From: Carposina sasakii
Lineage: Eukaryota > Arthropoda > Insecta > Lepidoptera > Carposinidae
Reading direction: 5' to 3'
Length of the DNA: 64,000 nucleotides
Assembly: GCA_014607495.2 (NCBI GenBank)
Contig: CP053167.1
Coordinates: 6,138,001-6,202,000 of the forward strand
The notes beneath the pieces were generated by a model. That model did no database searches. It saw only the letters and a program-made list of their open reading frames with translations, and was not told the DNA's origin. A program made the position numbers and the translations under genes. The stretch's first letter is position 1. Each line of letters starts with the position of its first letter. Positions 10,393-19,659 of the stretch are shown piece after piece.

Positions 10393-10710
10393 ATGGTCAA
10401 GTTTTATACTGCGATCTGTCCCAAGTTTCCCCAGGCCAAATCATTCGAAAAGCCCTACAGCGGCTGTCTTACCATAGTCAAGGGTCAGTTCGTACCATCT
10501 GTCACTCAAACCAGACTCTTCGCAGAGAAAGATCCAAAGGACACACCAAAAGCACCAGCCAAAACGGAAAGAGCTGAAGAAATGAAAATGCCTGGATTCG
10601 CCAACCCAGAAAATCTAAACGAAGAAGGGTATTTTAGTCAAATAGCAAAGAAACAGCTTGACAAACTAAAGAGTAAATTGAATAAACCCGATTCTACTGA
10701 AAAAAAGTAG
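10393..10710 (+). CDS. IF1-like protein, copy 2 (MPGF type)
   Basis: 105-aa small protein. Residues 1-43 are a basic leader almost free of acidic residues. TRLF-A at 40-44 has Arg at -3 of a likely mitochondrial processing site. A Lys/Pro/Ala linker leads to KMPGF (65-69), NEEGYF (76-81) and a helix AKKQLDKLKSKL (85-96). The EEGYF...KKQLDKLKSKL part aligns with EESFF...REQLEKIKNKL of copy 1, but the Gly-rich GGxVRxxGGxLGK segment is replaced by the MPGF block. Whether it still inhibits F1 is unknown. The ATG at 10393 follows 'aaagac'. The frame closes with TAG 22 bp before the ATG of copy 3, with no poly(A) signal between, so the two are probably read from one mRNA. Confidence 0.75.
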   Translation: MVKFYTAICPKFPQAKSFEKPYSGCLTIVKGQFVPSVTQTRLFAEKDPKDTPKAPAKTERAEEMKMPGFANPENLNEEGYFSQIAKKQLDKLKSKLNKPDSTEKK

Positions 10711-10732
10711 ATTTAAAGTAACAGTGAAAGTT
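10711..10732 (+). other. 22-bp intercistronic spacer
   Basis: Separates the TAG of IF1-like copy 2 from the ATG of copy 3. It is too short for a promoter, a poly(A) signal with cleavage site, or an intron. The two frames differ (+1 relative), so simple stop readthrough would not join them. Confidence 0.75.
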
Positions 10733-11029
10733 ATGTTGTCGCGAGCTCATACAATCAATTTAACTGGAATTTTAAAAGAATTGCCTAATATATCAAGAGC
10801 TTTAAGAGAGCTTTTAGTACAATCAAGTAGGTTATATGTAGATACACCTCCAGGGCCAAATGACCCAGGCAGAGAAGAGAAGAAGATACAAGTAAAGATG
10901 CCAGGGTTTGTAAGTCCCGACAGCATGCACGATGAAGGTCTATTCACACAGAAAGCACGGAAAGAATTGGAAGAAATGAAACGAAAAGAAGAAAAACCGA
11001 AACCAACCACAACTGAGAAAAGACATTAA
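10733..11029 (+). CDS. IF1-like protein, copy 3 (MPGF type)
   Basis: 98 aa from ATG at 10733. An in-frame GTG three codons earlier is not used here as a start. Residues 1-35 form an amphipathic, Arg/Leu-rich leader (LSRAHTINLTGILKEL...) ending in SRLY-V (32-36), with Arg at -3. A Pro/Gly linker follows, then VKMPGF (54-59), HDEGLF (66-71) and a basic helix ARKELEEMKRK (75-85), with a Lys/Pro/Thr tail. The pattern MPGFxxPxxxxxEGxF...A+K+L..xK is shared with copy 2, so the pair forms a subfamily distinct from copies 1 and 4. It is likely a mitochondrial matrix protein. AATAAA lies 18 nt after the stop and would serve both frames of the pair. Confidence 0.75.
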   Translation: MLSRAHTINLTGILKELPNISRALRELLVQSSRLYVDTPPGPNDPGREEKKIQVKMPGFVSPDSMHDEGLFTQKARKELEEMKRKEEKPKPTTTEKRH

Positions 11030-11046
11030 GATTAGACTGAAAAATT

Positions 11047-11052
11047 AATAAA
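11047..11052 (+). terminator. Poly(A) signal for the copy 2-copy 3 transcript
   Basis: AATAAA 18 nt after the stop of IF1-like copy 3. None is seen after copy 2, which supports a shared 3' end. Confidence 0.55.
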
Positions 11053-11299
11053 CATTTTAAAGATACTGTATTTTTATGATTTCAAAATGAAAGTAGTCAA
11101 TTATAAGTGTATGAGTCTATGCCATAATACTAATAATGTAACAAAGAGCACAGTATTAGGTAAATCACTATCATAGGTACAGTAAGATGTTGAGAATATA
11201 AATAAGCTTAGATAAAATATATAGCACTTAACGTATATTAATTATAATCTATTTTATCCTACTACAGGTTGTGATACAGGAAACATTATTAGTGGATAG

Positions 11300-11475
11300 C
11301 TAAACATTCCTCCTGTGCTAATGCGGGGCCTCACTAGAATACATCAGCTGCATCCCGTTCTGTTATCGATAAGGTAGCAACTTGTCTAAGATAATTTACA
11401 TCTGCCATCGTTATGCTATACTATATATGTGTAGGATCTCCATTACCATCCTGCATTTCTGGGGTACCGAAAGGT
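11300..11475 (-). repeat. Dispersed repeat fragment
   Basis: Minus-strand relative of the block at 14620-14770 (CAGCTGATG... GACTCTTACGACATG family), degenerate. It sits between IF1-like copies 3 and 4. Confidence 0.5.
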
Positions 11476-11869
11476 AACACAAGTGATTGTATGGAAATTT
11501 GTAGCTGTAGGTATGTTTCTTAAGCCAAATGAAAACATGAAATCTAGTTATCAAACAAGCGACCTTGCATTTAATATCAATCGACCTCAGCATTTATTCC
11601 GGTGCCCCAATTTCTAGTGTCCCTTTTCTGAAGTTTACTGACATAGTGTCAGTGTCAGCTAGATGCCATTAACACGCCATTAAAATGAAATAAAATTATC
11701 ATAAAATAACAATTATAGTCTCAATATATAACAAAATTCATGTGAAAACATAAAAACGAAAATATGATGATAGATAACATATAACAAGTTTCACTAATGA
11801 GAATCTCATCTTAAAGGTACAATTATACACATACTAAGCTTCTCATATACAAGACATAATATTAAAATA

Positions 11870-12349
11870 ATGGATTTAATCGGATCTCGAAGAGCATTTT
11901 CGATAGCAAAATATCATGTGAGGTATCTTAGTAACATTGACAAATCCCGAGCCAATGTAACTAAAGAAAACGCAAGACGCATTAAATATGGAAAATCAAT
12001 CACCAACCTCATGAGAAGTGTCCAATCAAAATGCGATCAGACCACTGTTAATGCAAAAAAGTTATTTCCGACCATGATAGATCCAAGCTTTCTCAGTTTC
12101 AAGAAATTGAGACCAGTTGGAGCCATGATTAAATCTAGACTCTACGCAAAAACACCAGGTCCTACTGATAAAGGTGGACCAGTGAGATCGTCAGGTGGAG
12201 GTCTGGGTAAACTTGATGCTGCAAACGAAGAAGGTTTCTTTTATAGAACTAATAGAGCTCGAGTAGAAGATTTAAAGAAGGAACTTAAGAATAAACCCAA
12301 AGATAGTTCCTCCGAGTTAGAAGATAAACCAGAAGAGAAGAAGTCTTAA
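11870..12349 (+). CDS. IF1-like protein, copy 4 (long leader)
   Basis: 159 aa. The first 90 residues are basic, rich in Arg, Lys and Ser, and end with SRLY-A (89-93), the clearest R-3 mitochondrial processing motif of the four paralogues. The linker KTPGPTDKGG leads to PVRSSGGGLGK (104-114), close to the canonical inhibitory segment. NEEGFFY (119-125) and the helix VEDLKKELKNK (132-142) follow, with an acidic/basic Ser-rich tail. As in copy 1, the positions of bovine E30, Y33(F) and F34 are kept and the long C-terminal coiled coil is missing. A leader near 90 residues is unusually long for this family. It may carry two cleavage steps, since SRRAFS at 6-11 also resembles a leader. It is intronless. 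ATTAAA about 50 nt after the stop is a possible poly(A) signal. Confidence 0.8.
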   Translation: MDLIGSRRAFSIAKYHVRYLSNIDKSRANVTKENARRIKYGKSITNLMRSVQSKCDQTTVNAKKLFPTMIDPSFLSFKKLRPVGAMIKSRLYAKTPGPTDKGGPVRSSGGGLGKLDAANEEGFFYRTNRARVEDLKKELKNKPKDSSSELEDKPEEKKS

Positions 12350-12419
12350 GAGGAAACTGAAGTTAAAAAAATAATTTTCGTTGATGAAATTATGTGCAAT
12401 TAAAACAATGTAGCAAGAA

Positions 12420-13300
12420 TTTTGTTATAAAAAAAAGTTTGTCAACATAAATAATTTGATTATCTGTCCGTTACTTAAAAGATAGCATGTCAAGATGCTC
12501 AATATATATTATTTTAAGTATTTCTTCTATAGCCTATCTGACACCAAATATAAACTATGGACATATTTCCTTATTGATGCAATATCTTCATTCATTCGTT
12601 ATGTCGGTGGCTGGTTATTAAGAGGCCTATTTATTTTTATGGTATGGTAGCTGTTTTAATGCATTTTCTTACTAGTCTTGTACAATATTCCGAGATCTTA
12701 CAAGTCAAATGAGAATTCCTCATAAGTTTCTTGCCACCAAGAAACTGACATTCGCCTATCTAAAGTACAATAATAAAATTTTCACAGATACTTCTGTTCT
12801 GAATCTTACCGCTGTATCCAAAGAATGCATTTTAAATTAACTGTGCCTATAAGAGTGAGATTATCTTTACAAACACAGATTGGCCTCTTGCTGTGCTCGT
12901 CATGTGTAAGGCTCCTGTACCGATGCGCGTACGCATGTACAGATAGCAGATAAAGTGTTATAACAATAAATTTTCACGCGCGCAAAGTTTAGTAATTTTG
13001 GATTTTCGAGCATAGCGCTGATGTGGACCCAACCAAAACGTAATCGTCGTAAGTATATCGTATTCTAAAAATTCTTTACTTTATTTATGTGGCTTCTCAA
13101 AACTTAGCTTTTATAGAAAACATGTGCCACTTACGATATGACTGTATGTACTTTAAATTAAGGTCAAATTGTACTAAGTATTTACCTACCTATAGAACAC
13201 CACAAAAATTTATATTTAAACAACATTTAAAGTAAAGATACATGATTCGAACATATAATTACTTTAGTAAACGCCTCATATCATTAACAAAATGATTATG
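12420..13300. other. Intergenic, nothing recognised
   Basis: AT-rich non-coding sequence after the IF1-like cluster. No repeat, RNA gene or plausible exon was found. Confidence 0.5.
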
Positions 13301-13303
13301 TTA

Positions 13304-13431
13304 AGGGCTGATTTTTCCAATAATCAGTGTCTGAAGGATAAAGTGGATTCTGTTTCCATCTTAATAAAGTTTTAGAGAATGAGTATCAATTTGATAATTT
13401 AGATAGGTTATCTGAACATTGAAAAAATCTA
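13304..13431. repeat. Solo, degenerate copy of the GGGCCAATTTTTCC MITE
   Basis: Begins GGGCTGATTTTTCCAATAATC after TTA and ends near ACATTGAAAAAATCT. It resembles a short version of the element at 34556-34908 without its nested insert. Confidence 0.5.
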
Positions 13432-13454
13432 TTCAATAATAATGTTGGTGCTAT

Positions 13455-13510
13455 CTGTACCCAGAACTGACAGTGACATGAGGTCCTGGGTTCAAATCGG
13501 GCTGTCAAGA
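13455..13510 (+). repeat. Possible SINE fragment
   Basis: GAGGTCCTGGGTTCAAATCG contains a Pol III B-box-like sequence similar to that of the SINE at 122-307. No A box was found. Confidence 0.35.
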
Positions 13511-13974
13511 GTCCAATCTACCTCGGAACAGCTACTTACTTCTGTGGTATGTGGAAAAAATTAATACACCATTTTAATTGAGCATAAAAATATAATGATT
13601 AATCGTATTTGCTAGTAATTTATCCCAATAGTGTTTGTTGATACCTATGATTCTGAGTGAGATGAATTGTAAGTATAAAAACTTTGTTTAAAATAAATAA
13701 CAGTATATCCATTTTATCATTCTCTTTAAATGTCGTAGCTCTACATTTTTCTTTTACATAATGTACAAACGAACAAGCAAGCCTGTATAAAAAGTTTTTG
13801 TTGATAAATATCTCGTTGATGTCTTTTCTAGTAGATAACTATTTTAGTTTAAATCTTCAAATACAAGTGCCTAGATGCACTACCTAGGAACCATATACTT
13901 GCAAACGTATGAGATTATGGACAAAAAATTAGTAAGAATACTTACGTAATTTCTTCTAATTATGGCTTCATCTA

Positions 13975-14305
13975 GGTACAATATTTCGATGACATAGATG
14001 CAAGATGCTCCCTTCTTTCACCCTTTCCTTCTCCTTCTTTCGCGAACTGGCCGGAGGCAGTGGCAGCTCAAATGGCCGGGTGCACCCTGGTAATACCAGG
14101 GGTCGACTAGCCCGGACCGTATCCCCCCGGCCAGCCGTATTTTTCCCTTCCCAAATGGCTCTGACTCTCTGACCCATGTGACCTCCTATAAGAGCCTCTT
14201 AAGTTACCCGGTGCGTTGTCGCGAGCCGAGAATTTAGCCCGGGGACGGGGGTTGCCCCAAGGCCCGCAACCCGAAGCGTATTTTTGCGCCAAGGACGACC
14301 ACGTC
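13975..14305 (-). other. GC-rich fragment, probably from a retroelement
   Basis: A sharp rise in GC against AT-rich surroundings. On the minus strand there are Pro/Arg-rich open frames with no known domain. The composition resembles the 5' region of a non-LTR element such as the one at about 31700-31970. It could also be an isolated CpG-rich regulatory region. Confidence 0.35.
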
Positions 14306-14310
14306 CTATA

Positions 14311-14570
14311 CAGGGTGTAACAGAAAGGGTATGTTAAGCGAAAAGCTATGTAAATAGCCCACTATTGAGATCCTATTTCCAAAATTGGAGACTCGAAATC
14401 ACATTTTTATTTTTCAACATTGTATGGACATTCCTGAGTTGTTTCGGAATTCTTTATACTATCTGGAAAAATAAAAATGTGAATTTGAGTCTGAAATTTT
14501 GGAAATAGGTTCCCTATAGTGGGCTATTTACATAGCTTTTTGCTTAACATACCCCTTTTGTTACACCCTG
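14311..14570. mobile_element. Foldback MITE family 1, copy A
   Basis: 260 bp, CAGGGTGTAACAGAAAGGGT to ACCCCTTTTGTTACACCCTG, flanked by TA on both sides (14309-14310, 14571-14572). The two halves are long inverted repeats, so the whole element folds on itself. It has no coding capacity. The TA target points to mobilisation by a Tc1/mariner-type transposase (inference). Confidence 0.9.
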
Positions 14571-14579
14571 TACATACAC

Positions 14580-14775
14580 ATAGTCACGGCTGTGTTCTTG
14601 AAATGGGGTAGAGATCCCACAGCCACGTTTAGCATAGCGGGGTCAGATGTTAATGATCAGCGACAAGTTACTAACTTGAGAGAATACTCGAGTTCCTTAG
14701 TCGACTCTTACGACATGCACGGGAGGAGATGCAGCTGATATATTCCAGTGAAGACCTGCATCAGGGATTTCGATA
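14580..14775 (+). repeat. Dispersed repeat (probable LINE 3' UTR)
   Basis: 'aaatggggtagagatccc...' through 'gactcttacgacatgcacgg' and 'gatgcagctgatatattcc'. The same order of blocks occurs at 19085-19265 (+), with fragments elsewhere. Confidence 0.55.
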
Positions 14776-14779
14776 GCAT

Positions 14780-16140
14780 TAAAAATTCCTATAGTAAATG
14801 AGCACTGAAAACACAACTGGATTGGATCACATGGGTGAATAAAGGTCACATGTTACTTATTATTTTACTTTGTCACGAGCCAATAATGATCTATTATGGG
14901 AATAAAAAATATATTCGTGTAAGATCCGCTATAAAATGAGTCACTAATCATTTCTTAAGTATCAGTAGATACACAGTTCGGAATATAATTTATAACTTTG
15001 AACTTTTTATTTGCCGTGATTTTTTATACAAACACAAAGAAATTCTTTCATCGTGTCATGTTGCAGTGAAACTATAACTATAGTACCTAGAGTTCGATGG
15101 TGCAGACTAGACGCTGGGATATGGTTTTAGAGACAATCATATATTTCTTTAAACATAACAGATATGATTAATTGATCGTGTAGGAATGGATAGTTAAGCA
15201 TTAGACTACTTTAGTTGATCAAAATTATCTTATCTAAATCTAATTACCTACTTATTATGATTTTAATGCACATTATCAAAAGAAAAATACACTTCAAGTT
15301 GAAGAGTTTGGTTTTGTCAACGTACAAAAATATAACTATTGATTAATAACTCATAAGAGAAGACCAAATTGTTGTTCATGGGATTGCTCCTCGAAAAAAT
15401 TTTTGAGTTGCTCAGGCGTTGCTTTACTGAGCCAATATGGTTGTTATTCAATCAATTATATCTATTGTTTTGAATTAGCCCTAGTAGTAAAAGACATAGA
15501 TAGACTCTAACCAAAAAATTTTTTTTTCAGGCTATTCCGGACATTCCTCCAAGCATCCAAAATTCCCACTTCGCCAGCAACCCTTAATGTAGAAAGTATC
15601 AATGTAACGCGAGCTTAATTATCAATTGAATATCTTGTAATGAATACCGCCATATTGAATAGTGCTTCTTCGGTAGCGCACAATGCGGCGCATCAAAGGG
15701 CCGCCATCTTTGATGTGCGCACACGCAGTATTGCGGTCAAGACCCGTTCTCTTTTTGAATCTTTTTGAATATCGAATCGTGGTTCATACGACTGGACGTG
15801 TAAGGACGCTGTCAAAATGCGAGTTTGTGGAGATGACGCGAGACAAGAGCGCATTGTGGTGTCAAGATTTTAACGGACTACCATTGTGATTTTGAATAAG
15901 GAATTCCAGTGGTACTTGACCAATCAAGAGTTAGGACCAATAGCATGTTTTAATTCTGCCATATAAATTCTCGGGTCTTCATATATCGATGCATACTAGT
16001 GGTGTACTAAAGGGTACAAAGTAGGTGCAGGAAAGGAGTAACTGTATCATACCCAAGTTATTATGAAAATACCTAGTAGTACCTATCTAAGTAAAGAAGA
16101 AACAGTATTATTTTTACTTTTAGATCCTACAGAGTAACAA
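14780..16140. other. Intergenic, no gene recognised
   Basis: Mostly AT-rich. 15640-15890 is relatively CpG-rich, with an uninterpreted open frame at 15683-15889 (+). I cannot tell whether that is a promoter-like patch or an old repeat. Confidence 0.4.
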
Positions 16141-16150
16141 CAGTATAGAC

Positions 16151-16336
16151 CAGGGGTTCCCAAACTTTTTTTCTCATAGACCCCTTTCAAAAGTTCAAAG
16201 GTTCTGGTGGACCACCTACAGGCCTACACCACATACGAATTAATTGTGAACCCTCATTTTTTCACGCCAACGTAAACTCCCATCGAGTCTCCTATGGAAC
16301 CCTGGGGGTCCACCTGGACCACTTTGGGTACCACTG
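16151..16336. mobile_element. hAT-type MITE with 8-bp TSD
   Basis: 186 bp from CAGGGGTTCCCAAAC to GGGTACCACTG (imperfect terminal inverted repeats). It is flanked by the identical 8-mer GTATAGAC at 16143-16150 and 16337-16344. The 8-bp duplication and CAG.GG...CCCAAA ends are characteristic of hAT elements. Confidence 0.85.
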
Positions 16337-16681
16337 GTATAGACTGTAGAGTTTGTGAAGTTGTACCTAGCTGTAATGTGGCCTAACATAAGATCTCATC
16401 ATTTTGACGGGAGCTTTGATTTACGACTTCATTACTCTAAATCTAATATACCTACTCGTCTATCATCATTTACATATGGAAGCATATTTTAATAGACCTT
16501 TTAACTAAGCAAGAGTAACTCTACTACGACAGAAAGAAATGTCGACCAATAATGGGAGAATTAAAAAAATATATATCTCTTACCAAACCGTTGAAAAACA
16601 TCTTAAAAGCTTTAAATCTTAGAGACCCCAAAACATATCTGTACCATATTCTATTAGACGCAAAGAGCCGAAAAGGCACCG

Positions 16682-16710
16682 CCTGCGCATGCGCACAATA
16701 CATGCGCAGG
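16682..16710. promoter_or_regulatory. NRF1/Ewg-like palindrome in an inverted repeat
   Basis: TGCGCATGCGCA at 16684-16695 is a perfect match to the NRF1 family consensus. It lies in a perfect 10-bp inverted repeat, CCTGCGCATG (16682-16691) and CATGCGCAGG (16701-16710). No nearby gene start was identified. Confidence 0.4.
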
Positions 16711-16719
16711 ATTCAGACG

Positions 16720-18430
16720 GATAATCCCGAACGTACCGCAACCTCCCAAGACGACTTAGCGTATCCATAGTAGAATATTAAAAATTCCTGAGTAAGTAAC
16801 TCTATTTTTATTCGAAGATAATGAATATGGTAAAAAAATTTAATAAAGTCAATATGTCTATTCTATTAGTTAAGAACTGGAGCTACGGACTTCGGATTTA
16901 CCATTATTTTCAATACAAAAATTTTGTTTATACTATAGGTATCTGAGGCCATATTTTTCCAATATAACGCCGCGAGAGGTGACGAAGTTGAAATTCGATA
17001 AGAGCATTCCAAAATTTACAAAAAAGCCCACTTTCCAAACTCTCCGAAAACACACCAGGTTAACCACTTATTTTGGACCAAATGATTGAACTAGCATTAG
17101 GTATCTGAGAATATAAGGCTAGGTACTTTTTATCCCAGGGCTCCACCGATCCGGGGACATACTGACCGTATCATGACTGTGAATTCCGAAGGCGCAGATG
17201 AAATGCTATTGATTAGCAATTATATCAGCTAGCTTACTTAGCTTGCAATGGAAATTATCAATGGCTTTTCCATGATTTATACTATATTTTAAGAAAAATA
17301 ACGTTTGAGAGTTGGGCATGAGGAAAATAAAATAAATCTACGAGTATATCAAGCAATTCAGCACATTGTAAGAATTTATAATCATCACCTTTTATTAAAG
17401 TTCATCGGTTTAACTAAACTAAATCTCACGACCAACACCTACGTTTAAAAACCTAAACACTTCAAATTCGAAATCCAAATCCTCGCGCCATTCTGCACCA
17501 CTGGTCACTTTTTTGGCGCCATTTTTTCACAAGGCGAAGGCATAACGTCCCCGACAGCCTTCGGATGCTTAGTGAGGATTTAAAATTTAAAAACACAATT
17601 GTTGCATGTAATGGATATGCACTAGAGCATAAATAGGTTTGTTTGTTTGTTGCCGACACCTTGTGGACCGTATTGTCGGCCGTTTGCTTTTAGGATAATA
17701 ACTGGCCACTGGCGATAGTGTATGTCATCTGTACGAGTACCAGCCTATTTGGAGATTAGTTCATTTTCAATTGGTGACCAGTGAGCTGAAAGTTTTGCGA
17801 TGTTAAGTATGTGGTGCAAAAAACCAATATGGAGTATGTATCTTTTTATTTTAACTTATCAGTTATTTTAGTGGTGAGCTGATCCATCATTTGATAGGTA
17901 CTATTGAATATACATACATATGTTGTAACAAAATTGTTCATATAATCTTACCTTGTAGAACTTTCTTTAAAACTCTCCGTATCAAACTCGTGTTTTTCAT
18001 TTAATTTCAACTAGAACGTATCTTGGAAGCCCCTATTTTGCGCTCCATCGCTTTTGACAGACACGGTAATAACCTTCCGTGCATTACAAAACATTATTTC
18101 GTAATATAGGCCTTATTCTTTCGATTTAAGAAGCAAATTGATGATAGAAATCAGAGTTTTCTTATAAAGGTCAATGCGCTTAGTTGGCCACGTTAGGCTC
18201 TATGAATTCGAAATGGAATAAGATGTAAATTTTAATATTTATGACTTCTGTCCGCTACTTCAGTTTGTAATTTATAATGTGCGTAACTGGTAGTGCTGAG
18301 AAAAAATGTGCTTGATCGACATTCCATTAACACGTTTCTATTTAGCGACTTACTGCGTCATCTTTTTACTAGGTACTTTTTAATTATACTATCCCAGCGT
18401 GATAGGGATCTTATTCAAATGCTTAATATG
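16720..18430. other. Intergenic, nothing recognised
   Basis: AT-rich sequence with a short GC-richer patch at about 17480-17570. No credible exon or repeat boundary was seen. Confidence 0.4.
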
Positions 18431-18437
18431 AATACTT

Positions 18438-18489
18438 AATTGTTGAATTATGATGAATTATGGGTATAATTCACCACAATTCAACAATT
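18438..18489. repeat. 24-bp inverted repeat with 4-base loop
   Basis: Arms at 18438-18461 and 18466-18489 pair over 24 positions with two mismatches around the loop GGGT. It would extrude as a cruciform or form a tight RNA hairpin. The loop is too small for a typical pre-miRNA. Confidence 0.6.
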
Positions 18490-18829
18490 TTATACTAAGG
18501 TTAAACTTAAAATCATCGTGATTGAACTTTTGATGGATTTATTAAAACAATAAGCGTGCATGTTACAAAAACTATATTCATTCTATCCAAGACATCATTC
18601 AACAACAGCTGTTATTATAAATATTGAAATTACATATTGCGATGGCTATTCACGAAAATCTCAATCACAGAATATCCATTTAAAAAGAAAAAAATGATTA
18701 ATGCTTGTATTATAACACTTTCCAAACTAATTCAAATCTCACTTAATGAAACATCAGATAAACACATCATAACTTTATTCGATACATCATTAATTAACAA
18801 GATAGAGTTAGAATATTATACATGTATCA

Positions 18830-19268
18830 TCATCATCAGCCTATTGCAGTCCACTACTGAACGTAGGCCTCCCCCAGGGCACGCCACAAGACTGCCATGG
18901 GGGGTATTTGCCCATAGTCACCACGCTGGGCAGGCGGGTTGGTGACCGCAGTTTGTATTTTGGACTATGTTGTCAACACGGGAGGCGCTGCTGTCCACCT
19001 CCCAGAAACCCTTAATCGCCTTGTACTATATACCCACGGGTAGACATGGGGTGGTACAGATTCTACTCTGCCGGCACCACGCGGCCATACATACAAACGG
19101 CTATGTTCTCGAAAATGATGTAGCCAAAACTGCAGAATCACGAGCAAATGGGATCCCATAGCCACGTTTAGGACAAGTTGTTAGCTCATCGCCTGAGAGA
19201 ACCCTCCTGAGTTCCTTAATCGACTCTTATGACATGCATGTCAAGCAGCTCTAGTGAACAACAGCATC
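18830..19268 (-). repeat. LINE 3' region, inverted copy
   Basis: Starts (on the minus strand's end) with the ATGATG tail and CCTATTGCAGTCCACTACTG, and continues through 'gtagacatggggtggtacag'. It matches 45605-45875 in opposite orientation. The part from about 19085 joins the dispersed block also seen at 14580-14775. Confidence 0.7.
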
Positions 19269-19344
19269 GTTGCCCCGCAATAGCACAGGCTTAGGATAAA
19301 ACTTGTATGTAAATTTAAAAACAGAAACAAATTTCAAGTAGGTT

Positions 19345-19655
19345 CACTATATCATCATCATTTTAGCCATGAAAAGTCCACTGCTGAACCCCAATGCTTG
19401 AGCCTTCCCCAATGCTCTCCATTACGACTGGTTGGAAGTGGCTTGCTGATACCCACGACTCTAGTTAGGTCTTTCGTCCATCTCGCGGGTGGCCTTCCCA
19501 TGCTGCGTTTGTCGATATGTGGTCTCCAAGTTAGAACCCTTTATCCCTATCGGCCATCTGTTCTTCTAGCTATGTGCCCTGCCCACTGCCACTTTAGCTC
19601 GCAGGACTAGGTTATATCGGTGTTCTTCAGGTCGCCTACGGATCTCCTAATTCCT
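19345..19655 (-). pseudogene. RTE-type LINE, 3' end fragment
   Basis: On the minus strand it reads through a degraded version of the C-terminal region of the LINE at 31700-34552 (blocks equal to GHIARR, RPPARWTKDL and the final 'cagtggacttttcatggctaaaatgatgatga' tail). It is truncated at its 5' side, as is usual for LINEs. Confidence 0.75.
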
Positions 19656-19659
19656 GAAT

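Noticed and set aside
10724..10732. GTG at 10724 as the start of IF1-like copy 3
   Set aside because: An in-frame ATG nine bases later gives a typical basic leader, and animal genes rarely start with GTG.
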